From Benincasa hispida (taxonomy: Eukaryota; Streptophyta; Magnoliopsida; Cucurbitales; Cucurbitaceae), in the NCBI RefSeq assembly GCF_009727055.1, contig NC_052350.1:39130414-39194413 (forward strand): a DNA stretch of 64,000 nt, read 5' to 3'. The notes below the pieces were generated by a model. That model was not told the origin of the DNA, made no database searches, and was given only the letters and a program-made list of their open reading frames with translations. A program made the position numbers and the translations under genes. This document shows positions 1 to 11,567 of the stretch, in pieces. The first letter of the stretch is position 1; each line of letters starts with the position of its first letter.

Positions 1-1856
1 GCACTCTAATTACACTTAATTTGAGTTTAAAACATGCTATAGAAAAACTATTTCACAAAAGGGTTTGCTGAACACAATACCTTTGATGAAACTTCTTTAA
101 AACCTGCTGAGCTCCACGAAAATATACTTCAATCTTCAAGTAGACCACCACAAAGATCTTCTAAACTATTCTCTTGCAAGGATTGTGTTGGAAGCACTAA
201 ATTGAGCTGGTTTTGATAAGACTGAAGAGGGTTACTTGAGGGTTTCAAATTCTACAGATTTTTTTTAAAAATTCTAGATGCCTGGCCCATCATTCATCCA
301 TTCCAACACTCCAATTTATAAAGCTTTCAACATGCAATTTCAAAACTTGCATGAAGACCATCTTCTTCTTCATGAATTGAGTGGAATTGGATTAATAAGG
401 TTCTTGCACCTTTAGTGGAGATTTCCAACTTTTGAAAATTTTCCTTTTGTTTTTCAAATTGTATTTTTAAAATTGATTTCTAAAATCAATTTAATAAATA
501 AACTAATTTATTTGTTTATTACTTTTATAAATATTAATTCAATTAATTAATTTTAGATAAAATTAATTAATTTTATTAATTTAATATCTAATATTAAATT
601 AATAAAACATCAATTTCACTACCAATGAATTTAATTTCATATAATTAATATTTAAATCATAATTTAAAAATTAATCGACTCTCCAATTTTGTTTAATTTT
701 GATGAAATTAAACATTTCAATTGTATCGAATACAATTAATAGAAACCCTAATTGAATTTGAACATTTCAAATTCTAAACCATAATTTCAAATCTCATCAA
801 GATTACTCAATTTACTAATCCAAATTATGAGCGAGTAGAGGGACCATATAGACCTATAAATCATGAGCTCCAACGATTTGCAATTAATTGGTTAAACTCT
901 TTAAACCGAATTAATCACTAGTCATTAACTACCAAGACATTCCACTATAGCTCGATAGTTGCACTCTCCTCACTGTAGATATATTTCTGTCAATTTTAAC
1001 CATAATCGGTAAGTCAATCCTTCACAGGCAGTTCATATTTATAGATGGGTCAAAGATTACCGGTTTACCCCTGTAAATACATTTTGCTCCTTAAGCTCCC
1101 ATTGATCCTCCATTGAACAATTGATTTATAGTCCAACTTATAAACTATAACTCTCTCTTTCATGAGTGAGCGAGGCCCCGTTGTTTAAGACTAGGCATCA
1201 ACGCTTAAGAGAACAACCTATCTGCTAACCCTAAGTCGGGTAGGAGTGAATTTCCATATTGCAAAGCTATGTCCCCAACTATTTATCTAGTCTTATCCCC
1301 AAAATGGGAGGCTTATTGAGCAGTGGCTGTTGGACTACTCTCACCTATGCATATCATAGGATAATCCCAAATAAACAAGAGTTCATAGTTAGCTCAAGAT
1401 TAAGATCGAGTTACCCTAGGTCATTGAGTTTTAAATAGTCAATTTTAACAGTAAACAGTTGTTATAAAGAAAAGTAACTATTTTGAGATCCGATCTTATG
1501 CAAACTCATTACACAGGATGCCCCACTCACATGTCTCCACATGAATGAATTTTGGATCATTATTTGTATTAGTATACAAAATGGGCCGCATTCGATATGT
1601 CACCAGGATGAGGTACCCAATCTCATCCATATACTTATAGACCATTTTTGGCTACATACTAAAACTTGATCATCTTTTATGTCGCCACATAAAATTAAAG
1701 TATTCATGTTATAACCATGGATTTATTTATTGGATTTTCATAATAGAATGCAATATCAATAATAATTTATTGAATAAAATACTTAACAACATTTTTATTG
1801 ATAAATAAAATATGCTAACAACATTTACGAACTACGAGTTTAGGACATTCCCAACA
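1..1856 (-). mobile_element. Copia-type LTR, truncated by the window edge
   Basis: The right edge ends in CCAACA, and near it is a 'taggacat' block shared with the LTR edges at about 49970 and 63710. The interior shares LTR landmarks with 48.8-50.0, 56.5-58.2 and 61.8-63.7 kb: a stretch near 1000 resembling the 'aaccatgattagtaagttaacc' motif, the 'cccaactatttatctagtcttatcccc' type block near 1270, and 'aataaacaagagttcatagttagctcaagattaag' type text near 1370. Read on the minus strand the LTR would begin TGTTGG, the usual copia form. The other end lies outside the window, so a target duplication cannot be checked. No coding sequence is seen. Confidence 0.7.
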
Positions 1857-2260
1857 ATCTTGTAACTTTTTTTTTAAAATATTTTTAGTTTAAATGTATT
1901 TTTTAAACTTTTGAAAGTTGGATATGTTTGACACGAAACACTACGTGTTTCATCCAAAACTAACGACAGAGATATTTTTAAATTATTTTTTTGAAATTTA
2001 AACATATTTTTGAAACTTTTGAAAGTTAAAAAATGTTTTCTACACAAAATATAAAGTTTAGAGGCATTTTCTATATTTTAGCCTTTAAAATTCAAGTATA
2101 TTGACCGATGTATAGACCAGTACTATTCATTTTGAAAAGTGGTAAAAGTGTTATTGGCTTATTAAAAAATACTTTATTTTTGAATAATAAAAAATGTTTT
2201 GAAGAACTCTAAATACACATGAAAAATGCTCAAAAACGCTTTTAAAATGAAACATTTAAG
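1857..2260. other. AT-rich intergenic spacer, nothing recognised
   Basis: Low-complexity AT-rich sequence without a credible reading frame or structured element. Confidence 0.5.
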
Positions 2261-2261
2261 T

Positions 2262-2535
2262 CCCGTTTGGTAACGATTTGATTTTTTGGTTTTTAATTTT
2301 CAAAAATTAAGCATATTAACACTCCTACCACCTCTACATTTCTTGTTTTGTTATCTACTTTTCACTCATATTTTTAAGAACCAAGCTAAAATTGGAAAAA
2401 TTAAAAAAAAGTAGTTTTTATTTTTAGAATTTAGCTAAGAATTAAACTCTTGCATTTGATAAAGATGCAAATCATGATAAAAAAAAATTGATAGAAAATA
2501 TGCTTAATTTTCAAGAACATAAAACAAAAAACTAA
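2262..2535 (+). mobile_element. MITE-like repeat, copy 1
   Basis: It starts with a 'tcccgtttggtaacgattt' end and carries the core 'gaatttagctaagaattaaactc...gcttaattttcaagaac'. The same core recurs at about 3267-3425 in the same orientation and at 7060-7335 in reverse, so this is a dispersed family. A second start-like end ('ggccttgtttggtaacc') follows at about 2536. Terminal repeats are not clean enough to assign a superfamily. Confidence 0.5.
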
Positions 2536-3266
2536 GGCCTTGTTTGGTAACCATTTTGTTTTTTGATTTTGGGTTTTTGATATGTGGTTACAAGGTAGTT
2601 ATAATGTTACTGATAATTGTAAAGACAAGAGTAACCACAATAAGTAAGAGAAAAAGACAAACACATAAAATTTTTAACCTAGTTTGGTGTGACCACACCT
2701 ATATTTGGGAGGCTTTACGTCTGAATGAAAAGAAATTCACTAAAATGAAAAGTGTTTACAAAGTACAAATCAACTATATTTCAATACAATCAGTTTTATA
2801 CATAATTGAATGGTAGTGAGCAGGTCAGGCTCCCCCTAACTCGATTCTGCCATAGATGATTCTATAGATCCAGGCTCCCCTCAATTTGATGTTACTAGCA
2901 TTGACTTTATTTCCCTTTTCACCAATTGGTTGCGCCACAGAAAGAATCAGTGGCTTGGACAGACCAAGCTTTATAGTTCAAAACTTCCTCTGTATCTTCC
3001 TTGATCACCATCACAAATTCATAGGACAGACCAAGCTTTATGGTTCAAAGCTTTATGCCCGCAACGATATAGAACCAAAGAGGAAAAAAAATCTCACATG
3101 AACAACAAAAATGTACACAAGCAAATAATTAAAAAAAATATATATATATACTGCAACCAGAAAGGCAAGAGAACCAAGGCAGAAATCCGCACCTAAAGAC
3201 AGATAAAATATTCAACAACAGAGAAAAGAAAGTATTATCTGTCAACCAAAACATCACACTAAAGAA
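2536..3266. other. Non-coding spacer with a short direct repeat
   Basis: It holds a second 'gtttggtaacc' MITE-like end at about 2540 and small AT-rich open frames with no family resemblance. A 26-bp direct repeat containing 'acagaccaagctttat' occurs at 2957-2982 and 3024-3049 with one mismatch. A short (TA)n tract lies near 3140. Confidence 0.4.
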
Positions 3267-3425
3267 AGTAGTTTTTAAAAATTTGTTTTTGTTTTTGGAA
3301 TTTGGCTAAGAATTTAACCATTGTACTTAAGAAAGATGCAGATCATTGTAAGAAATGAAAAGATAACAGGCTTAATTTTCAAAAACCAAAAAATAAAAAA
3401 CAAAATGGTAATCAAAATGAAGATT
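3267..3425 (+). mobile_element. MITE-like repeat, copy 2 (partial)
   Basis: It contains 'ggaatttggctaagaattt', 'gatgcagatcatt' and 'ggcttaattttcaaaaacc', matching copy 1 and the reverse complement of copy 3. The 5' end seen in copy 1 is missing. Confidence 0.45.
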
Positions 3426-4749
3426 TAGTTTCCTTTTAAAAATATTTATTTTTTTTTTTGAAAAAAGGTGTTAACTTAAAATTACTTTATTCTTAAGAGA
3501 TATCACAATCTCACCTTTTGCTAGTGAGTTAAGGTTAGTATTAAACCTTAACTATTTTTCAGAATAAACTTAAATAGGTAGCAAAATTAATATCTTTTAA
3601 GAATTAAATAGAAAATTAATTAATTAATCATATCACCAAAGTGAATATTAATTAGTATACGAATGTGTTAGGCGACTAAAAGGCCCTCCTTACTTCCTAT
3701 TGTATTTAAAAAATTAATAAATTACTGACATTTGACCAACAAAATAGTCAAAATGATATTATCCATCAAAAAATCTCTAAACTAAAACATAAAAGTACAT
3801 TATTTACTAATTTAATCATAATGTTAAGGGGAAAAAAGAGTTTACACTTGGCAATAAAATGTCTAAACTCAATTAAAATATATCACATACAGGAATGTTA
3901 ATTGCTATCTACGAATTTAACAGAAATTAATTTTGTAATATATGAGTATGATTTTCATGCGAGTCAATATAGAACTATTCTAGGCTAATCATAGGTATAA
4001 TTGACAACATTATTTCATTTCATTTTCTATCCATAGTTTGGGAATATATAGAAACCAACTCAATCATGTCATAATTATAATGTGAACTCAATTATTATAT
4101 GTTTGATTTTTTAAATAATAATAAAGACCATTGATGACAAAATCTGAACAAAAAGACTTACGACCTTCACGTACCTTTAATAGTAAATTTTTTATTTAAG
4201 GGAAGAAAGATGACTTGGAAGGCAAAGAAGAAGAAACATTGGTATGGTGCCTGCTATAGAACCTTTGATGCTTAATCCAATAATAAGTAAAGCTAAAAGT
4301 AGGAAGAAGAACTTACTTAATTTGGATGATGCCTATCATCTCCTATTTATATAGAGGAGTGGACTTAGGGATCCTAATCCAAAAGGGATTTAGGAATGTT
4401 GAAATGGGCCGACATAGGAGCTGAACCCTTGGCTCACAAGAAGTGGACCAAGATGGAAGGAAATGGACTTGGAGCAAGGTGGAAGAAAATGGACTTGCCT
4501 CGACCTCAGCCTTCGAGGTTGAGGTAGGTAGGTGGGCCTTTTGGCCCAATTTTCTCCTTTCCTTTGATCTCTTCCTCTCCCGGCTCCCTAGCCTGATTCT
4601 CACGCCTCCTTTTCTTCACGTGTTCACTATCATTCCTATTTTACCTCTAACATCTTGCTTTCTTGAACTCAATCATTCTTGGTCCAAAATGACCTATAAA
4701 AATGTCCTTTTGAGTTGACCATGGGAGCTAAGATTGTGGCCAGTAGGAA
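3426..4749. other. AT-rich spacer, no gene recognised
   Basis: Mostly AT-rich. From about 4340 it becomes more GC-balanced, with overlapping short open frames on both strands that show no recognisable domain. About 4620-4710 resembles 5530-5620, an imperfect direct repeat around 'cttgaactcaatcattcttgg' / 'cttgaattcgatgactcttga' followed by 'tccaaaatgac'. The region is therefore probably an older repeat into which the hAT MITE inserted. Confidence 0.4.
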
Positions 4750-4757
4750 GTGAGGCC

Positions 4758-5410
4758 TAGAGATGTCCACGGGGCGGGGCATGGGTGGGGATGCCATTCC
4801 CCATCCCCGTCTCCATTCCTCATTTCATTCCCCATCTCTGTGAAATTCTCCACGGGGATCGGGACAGGGATTACCCGCAGGCAATTTTTCCCCTTTACTT
4901 TTTTTTTTTTTTTTGGTAAAAATTCAATTAATTTAAATCATTAATGTGAGCAAATTTTAATTAAATAATTAACTTTATCACTAAATTGTTTATTATGGTT
5001 AGTTTTAGATGATAATTTGAATTTAAAGATAAATTACTCAAATTTTGGCCTAAAAAGATAATTAATTTTTTAGTAGAAAGAAATAAATATAAATCAAATT
5101 ATTCACATATTTAATCTAAATTTAAACATATTCATTATCTTTCCCAATAAATAATCAAATTTGAAATTTAAATGTAATATTTATATAATAATAATAATAA
5201 CATAACATTAAATAACTATACTAAATAAATATGTAAAAGCTAATCAGGGCAGGGGGAACGAGGCGAGGTCGAGGCCGAGGGCGGGGACGGGGAATGTCCC
5301 CGTTTAGCTCACGGAGATTTTTTCCCCACTCTTTCCCCCATTTCCTGCCTAATCGGGGAATCCCCGCCCTGTTCGGGGGTCCGTCCCCATGAAAAAATTG
5401 GACATCTCTA
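4758..5410. mobile_element. Complete hAT-type MITE (653 bp)
   Basis: The ends are perfect 12-bp inverted repeats, TAGAGATGTCCA and TGGACATCTCTA. They are flanked by an exact 8-bp duplication GTGAGGCC (4750-4757 and 5411-5418), the length made by hAT transposases. About 120-150 bp inside each end is G/C-rich and built of 'ggggcgggg' / 'ccccatccccg' words that pair across the element. The centre (about 4900-5240) is AT-rich. No transposase frame is present, so it is non-autonomous. Intact ends and duplication suggest a fairly recent insertion. Confidence 0.9.
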
Positions 5411-5418
5411 GTGAGGCC

Positions 5419-6743
5419 CCACGAAGGGAAGAGAGTAGCTTTGGCCTTAGTAATGCCAAGGGGACCACTAGCCTAATTTTCTATCTTCTTGGTCTCTTTC
5501 TCCTTTGGTTTGTTTCTTGTACTCATTTGGCCGTCATGTGACTATTGTTCTTCCGATCTTACCCCTAACATTCCGATCTCTTGAATTCGATGACTCTTGA
5601 TCCAAAATGACTCTAACAAAGACGATACAATATAATTAGAAAAGGTAAAAGTCGAAAGTAAACGTAAGTTTTCTTTTATCCCTCCATTGTCTTATATATA
5701 TTTTGTTGTTTTGTGAAAATAGATTTCCATATTACTAAATGAGTATCTATGTTGTATGATTGAGTTTTAATTTTAATTTTAATTTTAATTTTTATATGTA
5801 TTTATTTGTAATTCCAACCTGACATTGATTGGAAGTTGAATTATTTTTTGTAGTATTATTATTATTGCTTGTACAAAAAGGTATTTCCCTATTTGAAATT
5901 AGCTTTTATGGAGAAAACATATCTGATAATTTCTACAGATATTAGAAAAATATTTAATTTCTTTTTCATTATTAATTTCTTGAATTTGGCTGCTAATTTC
6001 AAATATCATAACTCCTTTTATCTCTTAAAGAAACTTAAATGTTTGGTTCTCATTTTTTTCAAAAAATATATATGGATGGAAACATTTACATCACCAATAA
6101 AGTTGTATATTGAAGTGTTAGGAGAATGGGTTCAACATCTATTGGATTTCTTAATTGGTTATTACCTTGAAAAAAAAATTGTCTAAAAGATAATTTTAAT
6201 TTCAAATCTAATAAATTTATAAACTTTAAAAGAGTAAGACCTTTAAACTTTAAATTTTATCTAATAAATTTTCAAATATTAAGTCGCCCTTTGAAAAAAA
6301 ATCTTAATTTATCTATTGATAATTTTTAAAATTTTCGTACTTATTAAATATAAAAATAAAAATTTAGATCTTATCATGTACAAAATTCAATCTTATGTAA
6401 TAATTATTTGTTTATAAAATATTGAATATGTGAGAGACCTATCCAACACTTTTTAAAGTTCGTAGACTTATTAAACATAAAATTAAACTTGTAATTTCTT
6501 ATTGGTTTAATGACATGTGGAATGGGGTGCTTCAAACCTTAGTCTCTTGATCGAGAATATATACTTTAAATAGTTGAATATACTCATCAACGATAATAAC
6601 TCGTAATTCTCATTTGAATTGTTCTTTTTATATTTTATTGATAATTATACGAAGCATCAATGTATTATTTGACTTTTTAATATATATTTTAGTATAACAA
6701 ATGTGAGATGTGAATATTTAAGGTCCTGTTTGAAAACTATTTA
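5419..6743. other. AT-rich spacer, no gene recognised
   Basis: A 105-codon frame at 5869-6186 is rich in Phe, Ile, Leu and Lys, as expected from AT-rich random sequence, and shows no family motif. I do not call it a gene. The remainder is low complexity. Confidence 0.5.
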
Positions 6744-7050
6744 GGAGTCATTTGGGGCAAGAATTATCTTAAGACTATAATAACTATCTCTTGCTATAGT
6801 TAATGCTATTTCAAAACCTCATATGTTATAATATTTACTATTTGTTACAGTTTTTACTATTTTACATTTATCCTTTTTTTATTTGTTGCTATAGTATTTA
6901 CTTTTTCTTTCTCAAACTAAATAATTTACACCTCAAGCATATATTATTATAACCCAAACTAGAAAAATCTATACCCTAAACACAAATTATTATAACCAAA
7001 CTATAATAATCTAGGACTATAATAACCAATTCCTGGCTCCAAACGTCCCT
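6744..7050. mobile_element. Tourist/PIF-Harbinger-like MITE (307 bp)
   Basis: It is flanked by TTA on both sides (6741-6743 and 7051-7053), the 3-bp target preference of PIF/Harbinger elements. The ends are imperfect inverted repeats: left GGAGTCATTTGGGGC, right reverse-complemented AGGGACGTTTGGAGC. Matching 'gactataataac' blocks lie just inside. No coding capacity is seen. The imperfect ends make the superfamily call probable rather than certain. Confidence 0.65.
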
Positions 7051-7059
7051 TTAGTTTTT

Positions 7060-7335
7060 TGTTTTTGGTTTTTTTTTTTTTTTTTTGAAAATTAAGCCTA
7101 TTTCGTTTACATTTTTTTTTATAAGGATTTGCATATTTTTTTTAAGTCCAATGGTTTAATTCTTAGCCAAATTCCAACTACAAAAACAACTTTTTAAAAG
7201 TTACTTTTCAAAATTTGGCTTGATTTTTAAACTATTGATGAAAAATAGATAATAAAAAAAGAAATTTGAAGGTAAAACTAGTATCTACAAATTTAATTTT
7301 AAAAAATAGAAATAAAAAACAAAATTATTATGAAA
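7060..7335 (-). mobile_element. MITE-like repeat, copy 3 (inverted)
   Basis: Its reverse complement carries 'ggaatttggctaagaatt' and 'ggcttaattttc', the core of copies 1 and 2. It directly abuts the Tourist-like element. Confidence 0.45.
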
Positions 7336-7469
7336 CGACGTTAAATGTCCAACAATCTAAAAAAGAATGCATCATAATTATAAAAAATATCAACATGTAC
7401 ACATTGATATTTTATTGATATTCCCCACCACAAGTAAAAAAGAAAGGAGTAACACATTTATCTCAGAAA

Positions 7470-8040
7470 AAAAAAATACTTTTAATCCCTAAAATTTGAG
7501 TCTAATCTCTATTTAAATGTTAACACTTTTAATATGTAGATTTTGAATTTAATTTCAATTTATAATATTAAAATGTTATATTTTTAATCTTTAAACTTTA
7601 AATTTTATTTCGATTTGGTCTTAAGTTTGAATAGTTATAATTTTAATGTTGATTTTTCATTAGATACTTTCTTACAATTTTAGTATTAATATCTATCATT
7701 TAATTTAAAATTATTATGAAGTTAAATTTTAAAAAAAAACTAATTTAATAATGATAAAAAAATGACACTTAATTAATAATTATTATTTAAATTAAAATAA
7801 TATACATTAAAATTTAAAATTGAAAGTAAGTATTTAATAAAAAAAAAATTGAGTTTAAAAAGTGTAAATCTAAAAATGTGAAGTCCAAAATTGAAACGAA
7901 TTTCAAACTTAAAGGATGAAAATTGTAATAATATGAAATATAGAAACTAAATTGAAATCAATGTGTAACATTGAAAGTTAGGGACCAAATTGAGATTAAA
8001 TCTAAAATTTAGAGAAAATTATTAAAAAAATGTTAAAAAA
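7470..8040. repeat. Long imperfect inverted repeat
   Basis: The left arm (about 7470-7660, 'acttttaatccctaaaatttg...') resembles the reverse complement of the right arm (about 7860-8040, '...gggaccaaattgagattaaatctaaaatttag'). The AT-rich middle is unrelated. Related text occurs at about 14600-14840 downstream of the NPC gene. It is probably an old MITE with long terminal inverted repeats; arm similarity was judged by eye. Confidence 0.4.
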
Positions 8041-8260
8041 TACTTTTGGTCCCTGAACTTTCATGAAGTAACAATTTAGTCTATGAACTTTGGTTTATAA
8101 GGATTTAGTATTTACACTTTTAATTTTGTAACAATTTAGTCCATAAATTTAGTATGTAACAATTTAGTCCTCATACTTTCGGCATTGTAACAACTTAGTC
8201 CCTATTGTAAAAAAATTATCAAAATTAGATGTCAATTTTTAACCTAACGTCTAATGTAAT
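8041..8260. repeat. Short irregular repeat of a 'gtaacaatttagtcc' word
   Basis: The word starts near 8068, 8128, 8156 and 8186 with minor variation, often next to 'ctttcatgaa' or 'ctttcggca'. Spacing is irregular, so it is not a clean tandem array. It ends about 250 bp upstream of the phospholipase start codon. Confidence 0.5.
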
Positions 8261-8440
8261 TTTTACGGTAGAGATTTGTTAAAAATTTTAAAATTTAAAC
8301 CTAAAGTTCAGATTAAATTATTATAAAATTGAAAGTGTAAAGATTTATTAAGGTTTATTTCACCATCTTAGCCATTTGCGCAGCGAAAAACAGAATCAAA
8401 GTGACACTTTGAAATTGGCCCACACAACCATCTGCCTTCT

Positions 8441-8448
8441 TTATAATA
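8441..8448 (+). promoter_or_regulatory. Candidate TATA box of the NPC gene
   Basis: TTATAATA lies 61 bp upstream of the chosen ATG and about 30 bp upstream of the CT tract, a normal place for a plant transcription start. A 'ggccca' element sits at 8417-8422. Assignment is by position and composition only. Confidence 0.4.
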
Positions 8449-8478
8449 CAAACACACAAACTTACAATCTTCATTTCC

Positions 8479-8504
8479 CTCTCTCTCTCTCTCTCTCTCT
8501 CTCT
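8479..8504 (+). repeat. (CT)13 microsatellite in the 5' leader
   Basis: Thirteen CT units end 4 bp before the start codon. Pyrimidine CT tracts are common in plant 5' leaders near transcription starts. The length is likely polymorphic. Confidence 0.85.
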
Positions 8505-8508
8505 GCAA

Positions 8509-11500
8509 ATGGGAAGAAGAACTGTTCCCACTCCTTCAATGGCTGCCAATTCCATTACCTTCTTCTTCTTGTTCCTCCTCCTCCTATTCCCCTTCTTCAC
8601 TCCCTTCCTCCATGCCTCTCCAATCAACACCATTGTCGTTCTTGTCATGGAGAATCGCTCCTTCGACCACATGCTTGGCTGGATGAAGCAACTCAATCCC
8701 GAAATCAATGGTGTCAATGGCTCTGAATCCAATCTCCTCTCCACCACCGATCCAAATTCCAAGCGCTTCTTCTTCCAGGATCAGTCTCACTATGTCGACC
8801 CCGACCCTGGCCACTCCTTTCAAGCCATTCGAGAACAGATTTTCGGCTCTGATAACACCTCCGCCAATCCTCCCCCTATGAACGGTTTCGCTCAACAGGC
8901 TTTCTCCATGGATAATACCTCCGCCATGTCTCGCGATGTCATGAATGGATTTCTCCCCGATAAGGTCGCTGTCTACAAAACTCTCGTCTCCGAGTTTGCG
9001 GTTTTCGACAGGTGATTTTTCTTGTAATTTCTTGTAGATCTGGAATTGTCTGTCCGGAGTTTGAAGGATTTTGAAATTATCATTGATTGTAGAATCGGGA
9101 TGTGCGAATTGTTTTTACAGGTGGTTTGCGTCGGTACCGTCCTCAACGCAGCCGAATCGGCTTTATGTTCATTCAGCGACCTCCGCTGGAGCTACGAGTA
9201 ATATTCCGGCACTTCTCGCTAAAGGCTATCCACAGCGAACGATCTTTGAGAATCTCGACGATGCTGGTATGTCGTTTGGAATCTACTACCAGAACATTCC
9301 GGCGACGCTGTTCTATCGGAATCTACGGAAACTGAAATACGTGAACAAATTTCACGAGTTCGATCTGAACTTCAAGCGGGATGCAAAGCAGGGGAAATTG
9401 CCGAACTACGTGGTGGTGGAGCAACGGTACATAGACCTGCCGTTGGAGCCGGCGAACGACGATCATCCATCGCATGATGTGTACCAAGGACAGATGTTCG
9501 TTAAGGAGGTTTACGAGACGCTTAGATCGTCGCCGCAATGGAATGAAACTCTGTTCATTATCACCTACGATGAGCATGGCGGGTTCTTCGACCACGTTCC
9601 GACGCCGGTCACCGGTGTCCCTAGCCCCGACGGAATCGTCGGACCGGAGCCGTTTCTGTTCGGTTTTGATCGGCTCGGAGTTCGAGTTCCGACTATCATG
9701 ATCTCGCCGTGGATAGAGAAGGGCACGGGTATGTATCTTTTTATCTGCTTCCACCGCTTTATTTATTCCCTTTGTCATTTTTTGTTTATAATTTATAATT
9801 TCTGTTTTTTAATATTTTTGGAATTTAAATTATATTTTTGGTCAATTTTCCTATTTAATTATCATAGCTTTCATAGATTTCTGTGTAAAAAAAAACCAAA
9901 AGCTTAGGGTTAAAATTCAGTTGTTAGTACAATTTCAGGAACCAAATTTAAATATGAATTTAATGTTGAAAGTCGAGATTAAGAGTATATGTTTTATTTA
10001 TTATTTACTGTTTTTTTATTTTTTGGTTGAAGGTAATAGTTGTGGAGGTGAGGATTCAAGGGAAATTATTTAGTTCATTTCGACGATATAAATTTAAAAT
10101 TTGAAGTCACAATTTAAATTGAGTTTCTAAGTATTTATAAACATTTTTTTTATAAATAATTAATTAAAAAGAAAAATTTAGGTGCATTTCAAATATAATG
10201 ATAAAATACTGTCACGTGTTTTTAAAAATTTATTTTTAACTATTTTTTTATGTCCTAAAAAAATAGGAACATATGAGTGACTTAATCATTGCTCTTATTT
10301 AAATACAAACACACCTGATTATCTTTAAATTTGATCTTTTTGGTCTATCTTTTAGAAAATATAGTATGGAAAATTTTGGAAACATAATCGCAAGATGTTT
10401 CTTGGTTAAAATTTATTATTAATATTTAATCAATTTTGATAAAGATTAACCGTCCAAGATTAAGTTGATTTTGGATTGAATTGATTGGGAAGTTAAAAGG
10501 TAAATAATTTTTTTAAAAATGTTAAACTCATAACTATAGTTTTGTCTCTTTTTTATATGTCTCCACGTGTCAAACAAAATATTTTAAATATATAATAAGA
10601 AAAAAGTATTCAAGGAAATATATATTAAAACCAAAAATGTATATAAACATACAACCCAAATTCACAGAATATTCCAGATATATACAACAAAAAATAAAGG
10701 AAATTATATATTAAACCAAATATAGCTACCCAAATATACAGAATATTCTAGACATATAATAAACAAAACGAAGGAAATTATATACAAATGTAATTCAAGC
10801 CAAATTTAATGTGATTATCCTGAAAAGTAATGAAAACTTGTAAGGTCTAAATACATCGGTGATTTTACCTAAAGTAGGAAGGAAAATGCAGCACAGCTCA
10901 GATTTGGCTTTTTGTGAGAATATGGGCACAATGGATAGATAATTAAAACGGGGTTGAGATGTTGACTTTCAAAATCAAATGACAGTTTCTAGTTTTCCCA
11001 CTGCTTTTCTGAAACCAATACCAACTTGCAATGAAAAAAGGCTGCAAAATATATATTAGGGGTTCAAAAAATTAGATGATCCGAAAAAATCGATCAATCA
11101 TATTCAATTCGTGTGGTTTGGGTTGGATTGTGTTCAAATAAATGAAATTTTTATGGGTTGAATTGGTTTATAGGTTCACCTAATATAATCAAACTAATCC
11201 AAATTTATTATTAACCTTAAAATATATATTTTTATTACTTATAACACAATTGTTTATACATATATTGATTTAAATTTTATTTCATTTCAATATTTTTTGA
11301 ATAATTTATTCTTCAACAATTCTCAAAATTAGTTTCTTTGCATTTTACAAAGAAAATTTTCATTATATAAATTGAAATTGAGTTGTTAATCTTAATTCAA
11401 TATGTGAATAATTAAATTAAATTTTTACATATTTACGTTTTATTTCTTTTTAGAACAAAATTTTAAATAAATGACTCGATTAACCCGAATCAACCCAACT

Positions 11501-11522
11501 CAAATATTTCATTGTTGGGTTG

Positions 11523-11567
<45 letters not shown>

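Noticed and set aside
2886..3101. A possible small secreted protein
   Set aside because: The hydrophobic start is short, the frame crosses a 26-bp direct repeat, and no exon signals or homology are recognised.
5869..6186. A 105-codon open frame in AT-rich DNA
   Set aside because: Composition is dominated by F, I, L, K and N as in random AT-rich sequence, with no domain, no splice context and no upstream promoter signal.
8355..8895. Open frames antisense to NPC exon 1
   Set aside because: They are shadows of the real coding exon: they follow its codon structure on the other strand and cross the 5' leader microsatellite.
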